Source: QQUK01 sp913009765 | GTDB taxonomy: Bacteria > Zixibacteria > MSB-5A5 > GN15 > FEB-12 | DNA: 11,432 bases | Assembly: GCA_937900185.1 (NCBI GenBank) | Contig: CALCCW010000207.1 | Location: forward strand, 1-11,432 | Reading direction: 5' to 3' | Part shown: one piece after another, positions 1 through 5,841 of the stretch | How the letters are laid out: each line of letters begins with the position of its first letter | How positions within the stretch are numbered: the first letter of the stretch is position 1 | Notes under the pieces: generated by a model | What the model was told of the DNA's origin: nothing | Seen by the model: the letters and a program-made list of their open reading frames with translations, nothing else | Databases searched by the model: none | Position numbers and translations under genes: made by a program

Positions 1-583
1 TCCGATCTACATCCTCTTCGTGTTTGTGCTGCATGGTTTTGTCTATCATAAATAATGAGAAGTCATGTACGTAAGCTGCGGCAACAGTAAATATTCTTTC
101 ATCGTTCGAGATTTGTAAGCGGTCACACAGCAGCTCAGTATATTTTACGACATCATCAATATGTTCACCTGAATGTACGTTCTCTTCGGTCAGCATTGCT
201 TTAATTAATTTGAGATTATCTTTGATTATTACAAGTTTATTGCTGTTGTTATAATTTGTTGTAAATATTTCTTTAATGTCAGTATAGAATATAACAGAAG
301 CATCTTGATTTATTTTTTTAAATCGAACTACTAACGACTGATAGAGTGAACTTTTGTCAGTACGAATATAAAGGGTATCGATAGTGCGTGTTTCAAGAAG
401 CTGTTCAACTTCATGTTCTGTTTCAAATATATATATATCAAAACCAATATCTGAAACAGTTTCCCAAAAGGAGTAATCAAATTGTTTATCCGGTGCAAGA
501 ACAATTATACCCGGGTCTTGTTTATTATCAATAGACCCATTTGAGATAATATTTTGGTATTCTATTATATTTTTTTCTGTCAT
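1..583 (-). CDS. HD-domain signalling protein, N-terminal part (3' partial)
   Basis: An open frame starts at ATG 583-581 and stays open for 194 codons to the window edge; the C-terminus lies outside. Residues 25-110 alternate hydrophobic strands and helices like a response-regulator receiver ('GIIVLAPD' near 25-32), but the usual phospho-acceptor Asp at the end of strand 3 is not obvious (about residue 74 reads 'LYIRTD'), so this may be a pseudo-receiver. Residues 137-178 read as the start of an HD domain: 'VHSGEHIDDVVKY', then 'AAAYVHD' with the metal-binding dyad H173-D174. The usual 'HDIGK' continuation is replaced by 'HDFSLF', so catalytic competence is uncertain. By family knowledge such proteins are often HD-GYP c-di-GMP phosphodiesterases; the GYP part would lie off the window, so this is inference. 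It is divergent from a PilZ gene, which supports a c-di-GMP link. The ribosome-binding site is weak. Confidence 0.7.
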   Translation of the reverse strand, partial: MTEKNIIEYQNIISNGSIDNKQDPGIIVLAPDKQFDYSFWETVSDIGFDIYIFETEHEVEQLLETRTIDTLYIRTDKSSLYQSLVVRFKKINQDASVIFYTDIKEIFTTNYNNSNKLVIIKDNLKLIKAMLTEENVHSGEHIDDVVKYTELLCDRLQISNDERIFTVAAAYVHDFSLFMIDKTMQHKHEEDVDR

Positions 584-708
584 TTCATAATCAAATTATA
601 GTGCATTAATTTTGAGAACCCAGTTTTGTTAATTAAATCGGTAAAAAAGTCAATTTAACGACTATATTTTTTGAAATTGTAGATAAAAATAATAAAAGTA
701 GAAATATT

Positions 709-783
709 GTTAAGCAAAAATTATAATTCTTAACATGACAGCAACGAGAGCTGTCCTGTAATCTATTGTGTCGTCTCATGTTA
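709..783 (+). other. Nested inverted repeats upstream of the PilZ gene
   Basis: Three dyads are packed into 75 bp: GTTAAG (709-714) with CTTAAC (729-734); GACAGC (737-742) with GCTGTC (750-755) around a 7-nt loop; and TAACATGA (731-738) with TCATGTTA (776-783). The outer 8-bp pair encloses the hairpin, sharing two bases with it. The dyads lie upstream of the putative promoter at 793-821, so regulator binding sites on DNA are more likely than an RNA leader of the PilZ mRNA. They could equally act in the leader of the divergent HD gene only if that gene's promoter lies to their right. I recognise no known riboswitch here. Confidence 0.4.
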
Positions 784-792
784 GGCGAATAT

Positions 793-821
793 TTGTTTTT
801 GGTTGTATATAACCGTATAAT
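793..821 (+). promoter_or_regulatory. Putative sigma70-type promoter of the PilZ gene
   Basis: TTGTTT (793-798) and TATAAT (816-821) are separated by 17 bp. The -10 box is a perfect consensus and the -35 box matches 4 of 6. The predicted start near 828 would leave a leader of about 45 nt ending in an AAAGGAAG ribosome-binding site just before ATG 872. AT-rich sequence makes chance matches common. Confidence 0.45.
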
Positions 822-871
822 AAGGTCGATAATAAAAGTACAATAATTCTATTCTGAATAAAAGGAAGTAA

Positions 872-1618
872 ATGGAAAAGCGGTCAGATATACGTTATAA
901 TCTAAATAGCTGTATTGTTGTATTAGATAGGAAAACCAATAAACCGATTGGAAATTTAGCCAATTTATCTAAACAAGGTGCTATGTTTTTAACTGCGGAA
1001 GCGGTGAAAGTTTCAAGCAAATTTTCTTGTAAAATAGAATTGGAAAAACCGATTATGGATTATGATGAGATTTGGTTTGATGCAACTTGTTTTTGGTGTC
1101 GAAAAAATATCAAGAACAATTTATGGGAGTCCGGTTATCAATTACAAGTTTCCGGTATAGATATAGAACTTATATCATATTTAAGTCTTAGTTATGTTTT
1201 AGATAGCTTGGAATCTCCCGGTATTGAGGAACCAAAAACAGTTCAATTAGAAAGTCGTCGTATAAACACACGATATGAACCAAAGAATATTTTCCCGGTA
1301 TTTGCAAAACAAAAATCTATACAAGTGGGTGAAATTGTTGATATTTCTCAAGGAGGGATTATGATGACAACTAATTCATCTCATGAAAAAGGGTCGATTG
1401 TTGAGTATCGAGCTAAATTACCTAAACGTATATTTCAAAGAGATTATCTGATATTTAAAGCAGAGTGTCGCTGGACACGAAAAGATGAACATTCGGGAAA
1501 ATATACTATCGGATTGAAGTTTATAAATCTCTCTCAGCAGGATTCTGTAATTATTTTACATCTTATAATTCATTATCTGAATGAATGCTCATCTACCAAA
1601 CGATTAAAAGTTATCTGA
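872..1618 (+). CDS. Tandem PilZ-domain protein (probable c-di-GMP receptor)
   Basis: This soluble 248-residue protein has two PilZ domains and no signal peptide or membrane segment. In the first (about 3-105) the RxxxR motif is R4-SDI-R8 and the second motif is 'NLSKQG' (31-36), with Asn where c-di-GMP binders usually have Asp. In the second (about 129-235) R130-INT-R134 is followed by a canonical 'DISQGG' (157-162) and later 'YTIGLKF', the usual strand before the domain end. By family knowledge the arginines and the DxSxxG motif clamp dimeric c-di-GMP, so the second domain looks competent and the first somewhat diverged. PilZ proteins relay c-di-GMP to motility, exopolysaccharide or gene expression; no effector domain shows which. 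The start has a good AAAGGAAG site. Divergence from an HD-domain gene suggests a shared c-di-GMP circuit. Confidence 0.87.
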   Translation: MEKRSDIRYNLNSCIVVLDRKTNKPIGNLANLSKQGAMFLTAEAVKVSSKFSCKIELEKPIMDYDEIWFDATCFWCRKNIKNNLWESGYQLQVSGIDIELISYLSLSYVLDSLESPGIEEPKTVQLESRRINTRYEPKNIFPVFAKQKSIQVGEIVDISQGGIMMTTNSSHEKGSIVEYRAKLPKRIFQRDYLIFKAECRWTRKDEHSGKYTIGLKFINLSQQDSVIILHLIIHYLNECSSTKRLKVI

Positions 1619-1633
1619 TTAGTATCTCAAAGA

Positions 1634-1662
1634 TTGACAAGAACATATATAATTTGTATGCT
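1634..1662 (+). promoter_or_regulatory. Putative promoter of the rubrerythrin gene
   Basis: A perfect -35 TTGACA (1634-1639) and a TATGCT -10 (1657-1662) are spaced 17 bp apart in the short gap after the PilZ gene. The predicted transcript starts about 25 nt before the ATG. A TATAAT at 1648-1653 is too close to the same -35. The rubrerythrin gene therefore probably has its own promoter and is not only read through from PilZ. No clear PerR-type box was found. Confidence 0.5.
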
Positions 1663-1693
1663 TTTATATAAATTTTAATCTTTGGAGAAAAAA

Positions 1694-2272
1694 ATGAAAA
1701 AAAGTATTAAAGGTACCCAAACAGAAAAGAACTTACTTGCTGCATTTGCAGGTGAATCTCAAGCAAGAAACAGATATACTTATTATGCCTCTGTTGCCAA
1801 AAAAGAAGGGCTGGTTCAGATATCTAATATATTTACAGAAACCGCTAACCATGAGAAAGAACATGCAAAACGGTTTTTCAAATTCCTTGAGGGGGGTGAT
1901 TTGCAGATTACCGCATCATATCCTGCCGGAAAAATTAACACAACACTTGAAAATTTAAGAGCTGCTGCTGCCGGTGAAGAACATGAATGGACTGAGTTGT
2001 ATCCTGAGTTTGCAAAAGTCGCCAAAGAAGAAGGCTTTGATAAAATTGCTTTGGCATTTGAAATGATTTCAATCTCTGAAAAACAGCATGGCAAACGATA
2101 CAAAGAACTCGCCGATAATCTTGAAGCAGGGAAAGTATTTAAAAGAAACGGCAAGGTTGTATGGCGTTGTCTAAATTGCGGATTTTTACATGAAGCAGAA
2201 GAAGCTCCGAAAGTATGTCTTGCATGCTTACATCCTCAGGCACATTTTGAGTTATTAGGTGAAAACTGGTAG
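1694..2272 (+). CDS. rbr: Rubrerythrin
   Basis: A 192-residue non-haem di-iron protein that reduces hydrogen peroxide in the cytoplasm of anaerobes, taking electrons through its rubredoxin-like domain. The four-helix ferritin-like part (1-146) carries the expected iron ligands: E21 ('AGESQARNRY'), E54 and H57 ('NHEKEH'), E95/E98 ('GEEHEW'), E129 and H132 ('SEKQH'). The C-terminal rubredoxin-like domain has both CxxC knuckles, C159-LN-C162 and C175-LA-C178, followed by 'HPQAHFELL', the typical family ending. Length is normal and nothing is missing. ATG 1694 is preferred over the in-frame TTG at 1682 because GGAG (1684-1687) sits 6 nt upstream of it, overlapping the TTG. It looks monocistronic, ending at the hairpin 2304-2340. 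Confidence 0.96.
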   Translation: MKKSIKGTQTEKNLLAAFAGESQARNRYTYYASVAKKEGLVQISNIFTETANHEKEHAKRFFKFLEGGDLQITASYPAGKINTTLENLRAAAAGEEHEWTELYPEFAKVAKEEGFDKIALAFEMISISEKQHGKRYKELADNLEAGKVFKRNGKVVWRCLNCGFLHEAEEAPKVCLACLHPQAHFELLGENW

Positions 2273-2303
2273 TCTATCAATTGGTTTTCAAAAAAATCAT
2301 AAT

Positions 2304-2340
2304 TATAAAGAGACAGAGTAACTATTTTTGTCTCTTTATA
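2304..2340. terminator. Bidirectional terminator between rubrerythrin and the OmpA gene
   Basis: A perfect 11-bp inverted repeat, TATAAAGAGAC (2304-2314) and GTCTCTTTATA (2330-2340), has a 15-nt loop. It lies 32 bp after the rubrerythrin stop and 44 bp before the stop of the convergent envelope gene. AT-rich runs on both sides would give moderately U-rich tails, so it can serve both transcripts. Confidence 0.7.
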
Positions 2341-2383
2341 TTAAATTTTCATGTTTGGTCAGTTTTATATAAATAAATCAAAT

Positions 2384-3355
2384 TTACTGCATTAAAATTA
2401 TATCAATACGACGGTTTTTAGCTCGTCCTTCTTCGGTTTGGTTTGAGGCAATCGGATGATCGGCTCCGTATCCCACAGATGATATTTTAGAAGCCGAAAT
2501 CAACAAGCTCTGACGTAAATACTGCAACACGGCTAAGGCACGTTTTTCAGACAGTAAAACATTGCGGGATGCTTCTCCTTTATCATCAGTATGTCCTTCT
2601 ACACGAATAAATGCATCAGGAAACATTTGGATGGTTTTTTTAACTTTTTCAAGCAGTGCCATATGGCTGTCTTTTATCTCACTTTTATTGACATCAAAAG
2701 ACAAACCACTTAACCGCAGCACAATGTCATTAGCGGAATTGAAAAGAACCTCACCTTCGGATGGGTTGAGCATTTGTTTTGCTTTTTTGAATTTTTCTTC
2801 TCTTTCAACACGAGTTGCGAGTTGTCCGGTAACGGTTCCATATTCTGTTTTTAATGCTGAGAGTTGTGAATTGCTTGTTTGTACTTGTTCTGATAGAGAT
2901 ATATTTTCTGCAATCAGGGTTTTTATATGTTCGCCGATTTTGTTAGTTAGTTTAAAAGGGTCGGAATCATCAGATGATTCATTGAATTGAGATAGAAGTG
3001 TTTGTAGCTCAGTTGTTACATTTCCGGAAAGGTCTTTTATCTGCACATTTAGACGTTTATTTTCGTCTTGTAAATTTCTAATATACATTATTAATGTATC
3101 AGCAGCGGCAAGAGGTCCGTTGTCAAAGGGGAGATTTTCTAAATCAATTTCTTTGCCGACACGATTCATTTGAATTTCATATCCCAGCATCAATTTTTCC
3201 CATGCCTGATCATTTCTATTTAATGCTCTTACCGATAAAGCAATATTGGATGCGTGACGTGCTTCATATTCAGCCCGCTTTGCTTCTATAACAGCATCTT
3301 TTCTATTGTACCTGTCTTTGCTGATTATCGTATTTGCTTTTAGGCGGGCAGTTTT
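2384..3355 (-). CDS. 3' part of the split gene: coiled coil plus OmpA C-terminal domain
   Basis: This frame is open from the shift site to the stop at 2384. The first methionine-type start inside it is a TTG at 3193 with no ribosome-binding site, so independent translation is unlikely. A coiled coil ('LQDENKRLNVQIKDL' and later heptads) precedes the OmpA domain. That domain shows 'VEGHTDDKGEASRNVLLSEKRA' split as GHTDD, N..LSEKRA, 'VGYGADHPIASN' and 'EGRAKNRRIDI'. The Asp in GHTDD and the Arg in NRR are the residues that grip meso-diaminopimelate in this family, and both are intact, so this half has not decayed. That points to a recent shift or a sequence error. Confidence 0.8.
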   Translation of the reverse strand, partial: KTARLKANTIISKDRYNRKDAVIEAKRAEYEARHASNIALSVRALNRNDQAWEKLMLGYEIQMNRVGKEIDLENLPFDNGPLAAADTLIMYIRNLQDENKRLNVQIKDLSGNVTTELQTLLSQFNESSDDSDPFKLTNKIGEHIKTLIAENISLSEQVQTSNSQLSALKTEYGTVTGQLATRVEREEKFKKAKQMLNPSEGEVLFNSANDIVLRLSGLSFDVNKSEIKDSHMALLEKVKKTIQMFPDAFIRVEGHTDDKGEASRNVLLSEKRALAVLQYLRQSLLISASKISSVGYGADHPIASNQTEEGRAKNRRIDIILMQ

Positions 3356-3936
3356 GCTTTGTCCAAAGTGGAGAGAGCAAACTTGCCGGCATCGTCGGCT
3401 AATGCTTTTTCGATAAGACGATCTGCTTTACCTAAAACATCTATTCGAATAGCTTCCATTTCGGCAGTTAAATAAAGAGGAGTAGCTTTTTGGGCTTCTT
3501 TAAGAGCCTTCTTTACATTGCCAGATTCTACCTTTTCTGCAGCTTTGATAAACTGAATTTCAGCTCTATTATAAAGCTCGGGGACAAGTGTCGGTGCTTT
3601 GGCACTATTTGCTTTTTGGCGTGCTTCCAGATATTCCTGTAAAGAAAGCTTAGCAACTCCGGTTGCCCGTATAGCATTTTCTGTATATTCTCTTGCTATA
3701 GAAACAGCTTTATCAATGTTTTTTTGTTTCTTATTCTGTTGAACTTCCTTGTTTGCTTTTTCAAAAGCATTTACAGCTTTCCCCCAGGTTTTGGGGGCAA
3801 AGACAGGTGTTTCTAAAATTTTTGCTGAGTCCATAACTACGACCAACTCATCAAATGCTGATTTATCAATAGCCGAAATGATTGAAGCTGTAAATAAACT
3901 GAAGCAGAGTATGAGTAATAGTGTTAGTTTTTTCAT
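3340..3936 (-). CDS. 5' part of the split gene: signal peptide plus DUF4398-like helical domain
   Basis: This frame gives 198 residues before the premature stop. Residues 1-22 are a Sec signal peptide ('MKKLTLLLILCF' followed by a hydrophobic stretch ending SIISA), with no lipobox cysteine, so the export product is soluble periplasmic rather than a lipoprotein. The rest is charged, lysine- and alanine-rich helix resembling DUF4398, which in the family sits in front of OmpA domains. An in-frame TTG at 3963 would extend it by nine residues, but it lacks the AAAGGA site that precedes ATG 3936. If translated alone the fragment would lack any wall anchor. Confidence 0.75.
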   Translation of the reverse strand: MKKLTLLLILCFSLFTASIISAIDKSAFDELVVVMDSAKILETPVFAPKTWGKAVNAFEKANKEVQQNKKQKNIDKAVSIAREYTENAIRATGVAKLSLQEYLEARQKANSAKAPTLVPELYNRAEIQFIKAAEKVESGNVKKALKEAQKATPLYLTAEMEAIRIDVLGKADRLIEKALADDAGKFALSTLDKAKLPA

Positions 3937-3964
3937 AATATATCCTTTGTTAGCTTTTGTCATT

Positions 3965-3982
3965 TGATGTTAATCAACATCA
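3965..3982. promoter_or_regulatory. Palindrome just upstream of the envelope gene start
   Basis: TGATGTT (3965-3971) and AACATCA (3976-3982) form a perfect 7-bp dyad with a 4-bp centre, 28 bp upstream of ATG 3936 on the minus strand. It could be an operator or a small 5' hairpin. No regulator can be named. Confidence 0.35.
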
Positions 3983-4298
3983 TAATTTATATAGTATCGG
4001 GCAAGATAAAAAATCAATTACAGTAGAGATGTTTTTAAATGATAGCTATATACAAAAATCATTCTTTCCAACTGAGGATTCAGTCTTTCAACTTATTTGC
4101 TGTAACTCTAATAATCAGATTGGGTTACAGCACAATGGGTTTGTTTCAGCCAAATTTATAAGTTTTTCAACAAGTCCATTAAGTGTATGGCAGTCATTTA
4201 AAAAATCGACAATACTTAAAACAATTCACAATTTTATTTAATAAAACATTTCGTATTGGACAGGGAGTAGAACTAAATTACATCGGTTTTTTCATCTG
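3983..4298. other. Intergenic stretch without a supported gene; faint repeat traces
   Basis: No frame has a ribosome-binding site and a recognisable protein. Two short matches to the 144-bp element at 8115-8258 occur: 12 identical bases TCAGTCTTTCAA (4080-4091 versus 8136-8147), and TTTTTCAACAAGTCC ending at 4177, whose reverse complement matches the IS left end at 14 of its first 15 bases. On the minus strand 4115-4222 also reads as a protein-like string (containing 'GLVEKLINLAETN') broken by stops. The stretch may be decayed mobile or coding DNA. Confidence 0.3.
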
Positions 4299-4337
4299 TG
4301 TCGGGTCATATTTATTAGTGACGAATGAGACCCGACA
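4299..4337. repeat. GC-richer inverted repeat (possible hairpin)
   Basis: TGTCGGGTC (4299-4307) and GACCCGACA (4329-4337) are perfect 9-bp arms around 21 nt. The arms are clearly more GC-rich than their surroundings. No T-tract follows on either strand, so it is not a standard terminator. Confidence 0.5.
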
Positions 4338-4353
4338 TAAGGAAATCAATTGA

Positions 4354-4394
4354 CTGTCAGTTTACAACCCGCTATATTCATAACGAACTGACAG
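4354..4394. repeat. Intergenic hairpin repeat, copy 1
   Basis: CTGTCAGTT (4354-4362) and AACTGACAG (4386-4394) are perfect 9-bp arms. The same left arm and preceding bases (GAAATCA, then TGACTGTCAGTT and ACAA) recur at 8290-8314 with a partner arm AACCGACAG, so this is a dispersed repeat and not a chance palindrome. Confidence 0.55.
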
Positions 4395-4411
4395 CTCAAA
4401 TGAAAAGAGCA

Positions 4412-4507
4412 GATGTTGTTGTAAAATGTCTTTCAAGTTGTTTCGCTCTGGGCGAAGACAAAAGGATTGGAAGGGACTTGAAAAAATTGAGGTTTATTAA
4501 CAAGACC
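4412..4507. mobile_element. Possible degenerate relative of the 144-bp MITE
   Basis: The right edge GAGGTTTATTAACAAGACC (4489-4507) matches the right edge of the element at 8240-8258 at 16 of 19 positions. The internal arm GTCTTTCAAG (4428-4437) is identical to 8139-8148, and a shortened partner CTTGAAA lies at 4477-4483. The left edge is weak (about 10 of 15 from 4412). It lies beside hairpin repeat copy 1, just as the intact element lies near copy 2. An internally deleted, decayed copy is the best reading, but the matches are short. Confidence 0.4.
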
Positions 4508-4604
4508 AAGCAGTTGGGAAACCCGAGCATTCATACTTTATATTGAGGTAATTGAAGGTGTTTGCTCTCTTCTTAATATTGGGAGAATATTAATTAAAAT
4601 AATT

Positions 4605-4672
4605 ATATAAAGTGTATGCAGTAGAAAGTGTGGATTGTATTTCTGCTAATAATTTCATAGTACACTTTATAT
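4605..4672 (+). promoter_or_regulatory. Long inverted repeat abutting the regulator start
   Basis: ATATAAAGTGTA (4605-4616) and TACACTTTATAT (4661-4672) are perfect 12-bp arms. Inside, AGTAGAAA (4620-4627) pairs with TTTCTGCT (4640-4647) with one wobble, leaving a 12-nt loop. The right arm covers the first two bases of ATG 4671 and touches the ribosome-binding-like GGAAGGCGGA (4673-4682). The left arm overlaps a possible -10 (TTATAT 4603-4608, behind TTGGGA at 4579-4584). It could be an operator pair for autoregulation or an RNA fold near the translation start. Confidence 0.5.
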
Positions 4673-5603
4673 GGAAGGCGGAATTATTTTGAAGGAAAAA
4701 GATAAAAAACTAAAACTTATTAATTCTTTAGATGAAACTGTAAGATTAGATAATATCATTAATAATAAAACTGATTTATACGCTTTATTAGACTTTGCTA
4801 TCGAGGGTAAATTTATAATAGACTTAGAGGGAAAATGTCATTATGTAAATAAAGCGTGTCTTGAAATACTAAAATATTCGCATGAAGAAGATTTACTTGG
4901 TAAGGATATTCATGTTATCATTCACCATTCAAAAGAGGATGGTAATAATATTCATATAAAAGACTGCTCTATTTGTAAAGTTATCCTAAATGGGGAAAGA
5001 ATTTATTTAGGGAATGATCAGATGTTGAAAGCAGATGGCTGCTGTTTTCCTGTTGAATGTTGGTCCTCTCCGATAAAGCAGGATGGGATGTTAGTCGGTG
5101 CTGTGGTATCTATTTTTGATATAACAGCAAGAAAACAAATGGAAAGAGCATTGGACGAAGCATATAATAAGTTGTCTGTAAAACGACATGCATTAGAAGA
5201 ATCCAATATTGCCCTAAAAACAATTTTAGAGAGAATAGAAACTGAAAAAAAAGAAAACATACTTCATGTTCAATCAAATATTAATCGAATAATTATGCCG
5301 ATTTTGAAAAAAGTTGAAAAGATATCTAATAAAGAACAGTCAGAATATTTAACATTATTAAGAGAAAATATCCTCGAAATAACTTCTCCATTTATAGGGA
5401 AACTTGAAAACCAATACGCTCAGCTTTCTCCACGAGAGATTGAGATATGTAAATTTGTAAAAGATGGGATGTCTTCAAAAGAAATTGCAATGCATCTGAA
5501 TATCTCTCAAGAAACAGTTCGAAATCAGCGAAAAAATGTTAGAAAAAAACTCAATATTGACAATAAAAAAATCAACTTAGCGTCATTTCTCAAAACTATA
5601 TAA
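4671..5603 (+). CDS. PAS-LuxR transcriptional regulator
   Basis: A cytoplasmic DNA-binding regulator of up to 310 residues with no membrane segment. Residues 35-152 are a PAS sensor domain with 'IIHHSKEDG' (83-91) and two nearby cysteines (C99, C102), a pattern common in PAS-LuxR regulators of anaerobic bacteria. A coiled-coil linker (155-245) ends with 'ENILEITSPF' (232-241). The LuxR/GerE helix-turn-helix is at 252-306 ('LSPREIEICKFVKDG', 'SSKEIAMHLNISQETVRNQRKN'). The PAS ligand is unknown. Start choice is open: ATG 4671 has no ribosome-binding site, whereas the in-frame TTG at 4689 has GGAAGGCGGA (4673-4682) 6 nt upstream. The TTG may be the true start, removing six residues. It lies in the same direction as the downstream chemoreceptor gene, but 238 bp separate them. 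Confidence 0.88.
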   Translation: MEGGIILKEKDKKLKLINSLDETVRLDNIINNKTDLYALLDFAIEGKFIIDLEGKCHYVNKACLEILKYSHEEDLLGKDIHVIIHHSKEDGNNIHIKDCSICKVILNGERIYLGNDQMLKADGCCFPVECWSSPIKQDGMLVGAVVSIFDITARKQMERALDEAYNKLSVKRHALEESNIALKTILERIETEKKENILHVQSNINRIIMPILKKVEKISNKEQSEYLTLLRENILEITSPFIGKLENQYAQLSPREIEICKFVKDGMSSKEIAMHLNISQETVRNQRKNVRKKLNIDNKKINLASFLKTI

Positions 5604-5666
5604 TCTTTCTGAAAATATCTTCCCATATCCTTAATAATATTTAGAATATTGAAAAATATGTTATTA

Positions 5667-5711
5667 AATAGAGATTGCTCTATTATGTAAGGGCTATGAT
5701 TGATAGCCCTT
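5667..5711. terminator. Two tandem hairpins after the regulator gene
   Basis: AATAGAG (5667-5673) pairs with CTCTATT (5678-5684) around 4 nt, and AAGGGCTAT (5689-5697) pairs with ATAGCCCTT (5703-5711) around 5 nt; both stems are perfect. The T-run CCCTTTTT comes 7-8 bp after the second stem, so this is an imperfect terminator. It may instead be a leader structure for the chemoreceptor gene. Confidence 0.45.
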
Positions 5712-5841
5712 GTGTGACCCTTTTTAGGCTCTGTAGGATTACCTGAAAATAGTCGAGAAAGTCTATGAAAGATAAAGTTATTGTAAAAAGCAATATTTGT
5801 CATAAAGTAGATGTATTAAATCAAATAAAGGGGAACAAGTC

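Larger units (their letters stand above)
2384..3936 (-). pseudogene. DUF4398-OmpA envelope protein, interrupted by a one-base frameshift
   Basis: Two adjacent minus-strand open frames form one gene when a single base is restored near 3346-3355. The total of 1553 bp plus one gives exactly 518 codons (517 residues). The first frame stops at 3340 just after 'STLDKAKLPA'. The next frame continues seamlessly with 'RLKANTIISKDRYNRKD', helical and lysine-rich like the preceding part, through 'NDQAWEKLMLGYE' into the OmpA half. The likeliest repairs are A4 to A5 (TTTT at 3352-3355 on the plus strand) or C3 to C4 (GGG at 3346-3348). The product would be a signal peptide, a helical DUF4398-like segment, a coiled coil and a peptidoglycan-binding OmpA domain, tethering the envelope to the cell wall. 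Start ATG 3936 has AAAGGA upstream. A real mutation, a sequencing error or slippage on AAAA are all possible. Confidence 0.8.

Noticed and set aside
741..787. Resemblance to 16S rRNA phrases (CAACGAG, TGTCGT..ATGTTAGG)
   Set aside because: The short matches are in the wrong order and spacing for 16S rRNA and are explained by the local inverted repeats.
1645..1680. Possible PerR box before rubrerythrin
   Set aside because: The region is AT-rich but lacks a convincing TTATAAT-type dyad.
3957..4241. Plus-strand open frame of 94 codons
   Set aside because: It starts at TTG without a ribosome-binding site, overlaps the upstream region of the OmpA gene and shows no recognisable domain.
4325..4546. 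Plus-strand open frame of 73 codons
   Set aside because: It covers hairpin repeat copy 1 and the degenerate MITE; no ribosome-binding site and no family resemblance.
5525..5803. Minus-strand open frame of 92 codons
   Set aside because: It overlaps the end of the PAS-LuxR gene and the tandem hairpins; composition looks like AT-rich non-coding sequence.
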